Part shown: positions 22,442 through 27,887 of the stretch, piece after piece | Layout: each line of letters begins with the position of its first letter | How positions within the stretch are numbered: position 1 is the first letter of the stretch | Source: Polyangiaceae bacterium | Lineage (GTDB): Bacteria; Myxococcota_A; Polyangia; Polyangiales; Polyangiaceae | DNA length: 27,887 bases | Assembly (NCBI GenBank): GCA_022447485.1 | Contig: JAKVCH010000002.1 | Location: 1 to 27,887 of the forward strand | Reading direction: 5' to 3' | Program-made: the position numbers and the translations under genes | Notes under the pieces: generated by a model | What the model saw: the letters and a program-made list of their open reading frames with translations, nothing else | Database searches by the model: none | Told to the model about the DNA's origin: nothing

Positions 22442-23851
22442 GTGACCCATCTCGAAGTGTACGCCCCATTTTGTAAGAGCCTCCTCCAAACTTACCCAAT
22501 GACCAGCCGGGAGCAGGCATTGATGGCATTGGAGAGTGCCGTGACTCTCTACCGTGACCGGCAAAGCTGGTTGAGCACCAGCCAGAAAATCGTGATTCTC
22601 GAGCGTCTTGCCGAACTTGTCATCGAAAAACAGGACGGTTTAGCGGAAATTGCAAGCCGTGAAGGCGGCAAACCTATCGCTGACTCAAAGGTCGAAATCG
22701 CAAGAGCTATTGAGGGGATCCAGGCTGCCAGTGCAGCGCTCCCTTTGACGGGGCGAGAAGTTCCCATGGGTCGTCGCCCCTCTTCAGCGGAACGCACAGC
22801 GATGACCTATTGGGAACCTCGAGGTGTCGTCTTCGCGATCAGCGCTTTTAATCATCCTTTCAACCTACTGATTCATCAAGTCGTCACTGCACTTGCAGCG
22901 GGCTGTCCGGTTCTCCTGAAGCCAGCCCTGAAGACTCCTATCAGCGCTTATCAATTGGTCGATTTATTGCGCTCAGCAGGTCTACCCGAAGGCTATTGTC
23001 AACTTTTACTCACCAGCGATGAAGACACCGGTTACCTAGTGAGTGATTCTCGCATCGCCTTTCTCAACTTTATTGGGTCGGCCAAAGTAGGCTGGTCCTT
23101 ACGCTCAGCTTTGGCGCCAGGCGCGAGCTGCCTTCTTGAGCACGGTGGAGTGGCTCCAGTGATCGTTGACGAAACGGCCAATATCGATGCTTTGATCCCA
23201 GCAATGTTGAAGGGAGGCTTCTATCATGCTGGACAGGTGTGTGTGTCTGTACAGCGCATCTATGTCCCGAGAAATAGAGCACGCGAAATTGGCGAAAAAC
23301 TGGCAAAGAAAGCGAGCGAGCTCTGTGTCGGGGACCCTCTCCTACCAGAAACCCAGGTCGGCCCCTTGATTGACTCTCGAGCGATGAGGAGAGTTCAGGA
23401 TTCGATCGATGAAGCTCTCGAGCAAGGCGCCGAGCTTCTCTGCGGAGGGAAAGCTCTGAGCGCCACAACATTTTCACCCACTATCCTCTACGCGCCATCG
23501 GCTCAAGCAAAGGTCTGTCAAGAGGAGGTTTTTGGCCCCGTCATGAGCATCCTTCCCTACGATGATATCGAAGAAGCGATCGGTGCTGCCAACCTGGAGG
23601 GCCACTACTTCCAGGCAGCTCTTTTTACGAATCGTCTCGATCAGGCCTGGGAGATAGGACGTCGATTGCAGGGGACAGCTGTGATGGTCAACGACCATAC
23701 TGCCTTCCGCGTCGACTCAATGCCTTTCGGCGGACACCGTCTCTCGGGACTCGGAATCGGCGGTATTCAAGAATCGATCGCTGCTGCAAGTATCGAGAGG
23801 ATGATCGTCTTCAATCATCAGCTAGGCCCAGGTGATGCCATCGCGGACTGA
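22442..23851 (+). CDS. NAD(P)-dependent aldehyde dehydrogenase
   Basis: This 469-residue ALDH-superfamily enzyme keeps the catalytic residues: N137 in FNHPFN, K160 in VLLKPALKTP, general base E233 in LLEHGG (usual LELGG) and nucleophile C267 in HAGQVCVSVQR. It also has the cofactor-binding IGSAKVG and the late EEVFGPV motif. It oxidises an aldehyde to the acid (or acyl product) with NAD(P)+; substrate is unknown. The frame starts at GTG 22442 with weak AGAG; the ATG at 22499 is the alternative and would remove 19 residues. It is convergent with the EGF-LRR gene, only 9 bp away. Confidence 0.92.
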   Translation: MTHLEVYAPFCKSLLQTYPMTSREQALMALESAVTLYRDRQSWLSTSQKIVILERLAELVIEKQDGLAEIASREGGKPIADSKVEIARAIEGIQAASAALPLTGREVPMGRRPSSAERTAMTYWEPRGVVFAISAFNHPFNLLIHQVVTALAAGCPVLLKPALKTPISAYQLVDLLRSAGLPEGYCQLLLTSDEDTGYLVSDSRIAFLNFIGSAKVGWSLRSALAPGASCLLEHGGVAPVIVDETANIDALIPAMLKGGFYHAGQVCVSVQRIYVPRNRAREIGEKLAKKASELCVGDPLLPETQVGPLIDSRAMRRVQDSIDEALEQGAELLCGGKALSATTFSPTILYAPSAQAKVCQEEVFGPVMSILPYDDIEEAIGAANLEGHYFQAALFTNRLDQAWEIGRRLQGTAVMVNDHTAFRVDSMPFGGHRLSGLGIGGIQESIAAASIERMIVFNHQLGPGDAIAD

Positions 23852-23860
23852 TAGAGCAGC

Positions 23861-25789
23861 TCACGGACAATCAGCATAGACTTCAATATTCTGGTCCTCG
23901 AGCTCCGTCTTCAGCGCATCGAAAGCAGCACAATCAACGGGATTATTCTCGAGGTAGATCTTACCAGTCAACTTCAAGTTGGAGACGGCCGCGAGGTCAT
24001 CGAGCTCCGCCACAGAGTTATCCGCCAAGCGTACTGTGACAAGGCTTTCTGAACCGGCTAAATCGGTAAGTGAGGTGATATTATTCTCTGTCGCGAGTAA
24101 TTCTCTCAGTTGAGGTATGGCTGCCACACCCGCTAAAGAACTCAAGCCGAGATCGCTCACAACCAGAGTTCGCAGCTCCAATGCCTGATTCAGGCCACTC
24201 AATGACGAAATATTCGAAGAAGAGAGAGTCAACTCCCGCAAACGAGGAAAATCGCTGATACTTGAAAAAGAGGCTGTACCGCTACCGCGGGCGTTCAACT
24301 TGACGAGCGAGGGCATCTCACCCAGATCATTCACGGCATCCAGCGGGTTATCTGAAAGGTCTAACTCTTCCAAATACGCAAGACTATCAAAGCTTGGATC
24401 GCTACTAATATTTTGCCCGCTCAGGCTAAGAAAGCGCAAGCCCAGCAGAGATGCAACCTGCGTTGGATCGCTCAACTGTGCGGTGGTCCCGGTACAGCTT
24501 GAATCAATATTCAAAGTCAATTCTTCGAGCGTAGTTTCACCGACAAGCGCGCCGATATCGCTCACGGAATTACAGCTCAAGTCAACCCCACGTAAAGCGT
24601 AGAAGCCATCGAGCGGTGAGAGGTCGCTGATATCTTGATCGGTCAAATAAATGTACTGGAGCTGAGATAGGCACTCCATGCCCGCAAGACTGGTAATCAA
24701 AGATTCGCCCATTTGCAGCTCGGAGCTATCAAACGAAATCCCCTCAACGAGCTCAAAGTCTCCGACGGTAATCTCACTACCATCATCAACACCGACGGCA
24801 TTTTCTAAGACACGCCTCAATGTTGCATCGACCACCAGAGGGCTCGCCGAATCGTTCAAAACCGTATCGAGAGAACATGAGCTTGTATCGGCACAGCTCG
24901 ATCCCGTTACTCCCAAGGGACAAAAACATTTCGTTCCTGAACTCGTCTCGATGCACTCACCGCTATCGCAGGTCGTGTCCGTACAATCGGCTGGTGACTT
25001 GCAAAATGTTCCATCTGACACGTCGGTGCTGGAGCTAGAACAGGTACAGCTATCATCGCTAGCAACGCCTGAGCAGATCATTCCTAGCTCTGTGCAGACG
25101 GAAGATCCCTCGCAAAAGCTGGTAGCAACGCATGCGTCGCCGCTTTTTTCATAGCCAGATACGCAATCACAGAGATAAGAGCCAACTCGATTCACGCACA
25201 ACGCGTTCGCACCACAGATGCCTGGCGTTTCGCATTCATCTTCGTCGACGCAGCCTTCGCCATTTTGCTCAGGCTCAAATCCTGCACGACAGACACAGGC
25301 AGCGGTGACACCATCTGTGCGGCAGAGTGTATAAGCGCCATCGCATTGTAGGCTATCGCATAGATCGCCTTCGGTGCACTGAAACCCATTGCCGGAGTAA
25401 CCGTCCTGGCAGGAACAAGAAAAGCCGACAGACAAAGTCTCGCAAGTCGCGAAGGGGTCACAGGGGTCAGCGTCGCAAAAGCCCTCACTCTCACATTCAT
25501 CATCTAAACAGATGCATTCAGTAGCTTGGCCCGCTGATTGACACTCTGTGCCGCTGGGGCATTCGACCTCGTCACATGCGTCGGGCAGCACGTTCCCGCT
25601 ATTTCCTGTGCCCGTCATCCCGGCAAGACCGCCAGAATTCCCCCCACCATCTGACCCACCAGAGCCCGAAGAACTGCCTCCTGTCGGTGTGGGCTTGGGT
25701 CCAGACCCCGGTTCCTCGGTATCACAGGCTCCTAAGACGAATGTCAGTGGGAGTGCACCGAGAAGGGCAGTGCGAAGAAAAAAATTCAT
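23861..25789 (-). CDS. EGF-like / leucine-rich-repeat lipoprotein
   Basis: This 642-residue lipoprotein has signal MNFFLRTALLGALPLTFVLG then A-C22, with Asp at +2. Residues 30-66 are a Gly/Ser-rich linker. Residues about 70-300 hold at least five Cys-rich EGF-like modules, the best being a calcium-binding EGF at 182-220 (DEDECETPGICGANALC, then VNRVGSYLCDCVSGYE). Residues about 370-620 are roughly ten leucine-rich repeats of internalin-like spacing (LEELDLSDNPLDAV, LRELTLSSSNISSLSGL, LVTVRLADNSVAELDDL). Both modules are classic protein-binding folds. An adhesion or cell-contact role is inferred. EGF plus LRR in one bacterial chain is unusual outside myxobacterial lineages. Confidence 0.88.
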   Translation of the reverse strand: MNFFLRTALLGALPLTFVLGACDTEEPGSGPKPTPTGGSSSGSGGSDGGGNSGGLAGMTGTGNSGNVLPDACDEVECPSGTECQSAGQATECICLDDECESEGFCDADPCDPFATCETLSVGFSCSCQDGYSGNGFQCTEGDLCDSLQCDGAYTLCRTDGVTAACVCRAGFEPEQNGEGCVDEDECETPGICGANALCVNRVGSYLCDCVSGYEKSGDACVATSFCEGSSVCTELGMICSGVASDDSCTCSSSSTDVSDGTFCKSPADCTDTTCDSGECIETSSGTKCFCPLGVTGSSCADTSSCSLDTVLNDSASPLVVDATLRRVLENAVGVDDGSEITVGDFELVEGISFDSSELQMGESLITSLAGMECLSQLQYIYLTDQDISDLSPLDGFYALRGVDLSCNSVSDIGALVGETTLEELTLNIDSSCTGTTAQLSDPTQVASLLGLRFLSLSGQNISSDPSFDSLAYLEELDLSDNPLDAVNDLGEMPSLVKLNARGSGTASFSSISDFPRLRELTLSSSNISSLSGLNQALELRTLVVSDLGLSSLAGVAAIPQLRELLATENNITSLTDLAGSESLVTVRLADNSVAELDDLAAVSNLKLTGKIYLENNPVDCAAFDALKTELEDQNIEVYADCP

Positions 25790-25834
25790 AATTAAGCCAA
25801 TCGAAAAGAGCCCTTTTGAGAGAAGGACGATGAA

Positions 25835-27886
25835 TTACTGATCTACGACGCAGGTATAAGTCAGATCCCAATCCTCCAAGGTTGCCAGGTCAGCACCATC
25901 GGGAGTGAGGGTGAGCGTCAATTCTAGGTAGGCCGGTTGATCTGTCGAACCACCCGGGAATATCGTTGTACCAACATCAACGGTACAGGAAGTCAGATAA
26001 GGACAGTCTTCGGTCGAATCAGCAGCTGAAGCTGTGCCTACGGTGGTGATAGGGCCGCTAAAGCCCCCATCTGTGGCAAGACGCACGCCGAAGTCAATCG
26101 TAGCGTTTCCGTCAAGACTGGCGTTCCACCCTAAAAATCCCCAGGCGACCGTCGAATCATCCGGGCAAGTCGCTTGGTAGATCTCGGTCACGACTTTTGT
26201 TTCGCCCACCGTGATCGAGCCACTTCCGCCACAAGCGCGATCGAAGGGGTAATAGCTCCAGTTATCAAGGTCGTTGCACTCTTGTTGCGACGCAGCGCTT
26301 TTCATCTGCACCCTTGCAGTCATGTCTTCGGCGAACACAGGACAAGTGATATCGACACATTCTCCAGCGGGAATGGGAAGATTTACATCACAGACTGAAC
26401 TGCTCTGATAGAGGGTATCAGGAGTCGTTGTGGCAAATTGGGCCGTTGTTCGGGGGAAGAACACAATCTCTGCCTCACCAGCGTTCAGCTGAGTATCACC
26501 ACGGTTACAAACTGGAACCTGATCGTCGCAGGGAACGTCTAGGCTGAGGTCAACATCAGGACAATCGCCCGCAGGACGAGCCGAGAGGTCACCGTTGGTG
26601 TCCAGATCGTTGACACAGACACCGCTCTCCGCCACGGATCCAGAGCTAGCTGGACTAGCGCCAACGGGACAGACAGGAGGCGCCGACGAAAATGGGTCGA
26701 CGCCCCGAGCTAAACAGGCGGCTCGGTCACTCGCCGCGCCCCGAGCATCTACGGTAGCGAAATTCTGTACGACCACGCGACTATTAATATTGTGCAGCAT
26801 GCCGTCAACCGTTGTGCCTGGCTTAGCAGTAACCTGACCGGTGCCCCCAACAACGGTAAAAATACCATCCACCTCAATCGTCTGCCAACGAGTCGAGTTG
26901 AAAGTAATATTCTCGCCGTTGACCCAAACATTCAACTGGAGGGGATCGCCGGTCGGTGACACGATCTTCGAATTGGAATTCATCGTGAATCTTCCATTAC
27001 ACACGAAGATATTCACAGGGCTACCATCTGTCGGCAAAGTCAGCGTCTGACCAGAGTTGATGGTGAAGGTATGGACGTAATAGTCGCCGCCGCCCGATGG
27101 CATCGATAGACTATTCTTTACAGTGACCCTTCCAAACGAACCGGGACCCGGCGTGCTGGTGCTCGCCACCGGCCACCAAGTCTGCTCCCATGCTACCGCC
27201 GCCGAGGTCACGCCTGGACAGCTCGGGTTGGGTACGACATCGCTCCAAGTTGGCACTGTATAAGGCTCCGCGCCCAGCGAATTGTCCTTCGTGCCGGTCA
27301 CGGTCGGATTAATCGCCGAAGACCCAGTGGCATAAGCGTTACCATTGACGGTCCCGCTGCCGTTGATATTCCCTGAAGCAAATACATCACGATAAACAGT
27401 GGAGGAATTCATATTCAGTGCTCCGCCACCGCTCACGATGGCGTAGTCACAGAGTGAGGCTCCGGCAGCAGGGGTACCACCGCTCAAGGGAATCCCTGTG
27501 GAGACAACAGTAAACTCGTCAATGCACGCTTGGTCCCAGGAGTCGACCGCACCGCCATCGCAACAATCCTCAAATCCTGGAGTATCGCAGACAGTCTGAA
27601 CATCGGCGGAGCAACTCCTGGCGAGCGCCTCGCCGATATCGCAGGCGTCATGGGTGCAGACGGATGGCGATTGTGCTCCGCATGTTACCGAGCACAATTC
27701 TTCCACTCGGTCGGCACAATCCGTCTGGTCCCAATAGGATGCGCAGCAACTGCTATCTTCGAGGCAGATAGCAGCAACACAAGCATCGGTCGGTGCACAA
27801 CTGAGCCCTGCGCCCGACATGCATTTGCTATGTTCGCAGTCATCGGCACTCATGACCTCGGTGCAGGTACTGTTGACCTGGCAGTC
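25835..27886 (-). CDS. Very cysteine-rich secreted protein (5' partial)
   Basis: The frame is open to the right edge, so the N-terminus and any signal peptide are missing; the ATG at 27853 is probably internal. The visible 683 residues begin with Cys-rich repeats of the pattern C..DACVAAIC....CC...WD....C....V...C (CAPTDACVAAICLEDSSCCA, then SYWDQTDCADRVEELC) and a diverged copy (FEDCCDGGAVDSWDQACIDEF). The middle (about residues 150-390) is Asn/Ser/Thr/Gly-rich and beta-strand like, with ALNMNSSTVYRDVFASGNIN and FTMNSNSKIVSP, suggesting a beta-helix. The C-terminal 290 residues have paired cysteines and beta strands and end DLTYTCVVDQ. I cannot name a family for the later parts. It lies 45 bp upstream of the EGF-LRR gene in the same direction and may share its transcript. 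Confidence 0.75.
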   Translation of the reverse strand, partial: DCQVNSTCTEVMSADDCEHSKCMSGAGLSCAPTDACVAAICLEDSSCCASYWDQTDCADRVEELCSVTCGAQSPSVCTHDACDIGEALARSCSADVQTVCDTPGFEDCCDGGAVDSWDQACIDEFTVVSTGIPLSGGTPAAGASLCDYAIVSGGGALNMNSSTVYRDVFASGNINGSGTVNGNAYATGSSAINPTVTGTKDNSLGAEPYTVPTWSDVVPNPSCPGVTSAAVAWEQTWWPVASTSTPGPGSFGRVTVKNSLSMPSGGGDYYVHTFTINSGQTLTLPTDGSPVNIFVCNGRFTMNSNSKIVSPTGDPLQLNVWVNGENITFNSTRWQTIEVDGIFTVVGGTGQVTAKPGTTVDGMLHNINSRVVVQNFATVDARGAASDRAACLARGVDPFSSAPPVCPVGASPASSGSVAESGVCVNDLDTNGDLSARPAGDCPDVDLSLDVPCDDQVPVCNRGDTQLNAGEAEIVFFPRTTAQFATTTPDTLYQSSSVCDVNLPIPAGECVDITCPVFAEDMTARVQMKSAASQQECNDLDNWSYYPFDRACGGSGSITVGETKVVTEIYQATCPDDSTVAWGFLGWNASLDGNATIDFGVRLATDGGFSGPITTVGTASAADSTEDCPYLTSCTVDVGTTIFPGGSTDQPAYLELTLTLTPDGADLATLEDWDLTYTCVVDQ

Positions 27887-27887
27887 T

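Overview
The window looks like chromosome from a Gram-negative, probably marine, bacterium of the myxobacterial / former-deltaproteobacterial type (Myxococcota or Bradymonadota). This is inferred from gene content: a Bat gene cluster, an OmpA protein with thrombospondin type-3 repeats, a CAP-domain lipoprotein, a cytochrome c554-like fusion, a proteobacterial sortase with its dedicated target, and large cysteine-rich secreted proteins with EGF-like and CC...WD...C modules. Base composition looks even across the window. I see no insertion sequence, integrase, phage gene or CRISPR array.

Layout. (1) 1-5680, plus strand: the tail of a Bat operon (batC-like, batD, batE, overlapping ends), followed closely by an unknown gene, a moaD-type sulfur carrier and a divergent RNase HII-like gene. 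(2) 5749-8825: a minus-strand nucleotidase-like/tetraheme cytochrome lipoprotein, divergent from a CAP-domain lipoprotein. (3) 8841-12487, minus strand: an OmpA/TSP3 protein, a 261-bp gap holding four 17-bp tandem repeats, then a beta-barrel protein translationally coupled to an upstream DUF4136-type lipoprotein. (4) 12711-17181, plus strand: a HAD phosphatase/mutase, a predicted outer-membrane protein, then the VIT-VWA sortase target and its sortase, overlapping by 4 bp. (5) 17221-20142, minus strand: phosphoglucomutase/phosphomannomutase and an O-antigen ligase/polymerase-like membrane protein. (6) 20459-23851: cyclophilin, a perfect 16-bp hairpin terminator, tRNA-Ser(GGA), a DMT-family permease and an aldehyde dehydrogenase. 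(7) 23861-27886, minus strand: an EGF-LRR lipoprotein and a very cysteine-rich secreted protein that runs off the right edge.

Common theme: most products are predicted to act in the envelope. BatD/E, the VIT-VWA protein and its sortase, OmpA/TSP3, several lipoproteins, the sugar-phosphate mutase/O-antigen ligase pair and the EGF-LRR and Cys-rich proteins all point to surface building and adhesion. The best candidates for less-described biology are the two-gene Gram-negative sortase system, the eukaryote-like EGF-LRR / CC-WD surface pair, the RNase HII-like protein with an altered active-site region, and the 17-bp tandem repeat in front of the ompA-type gene.
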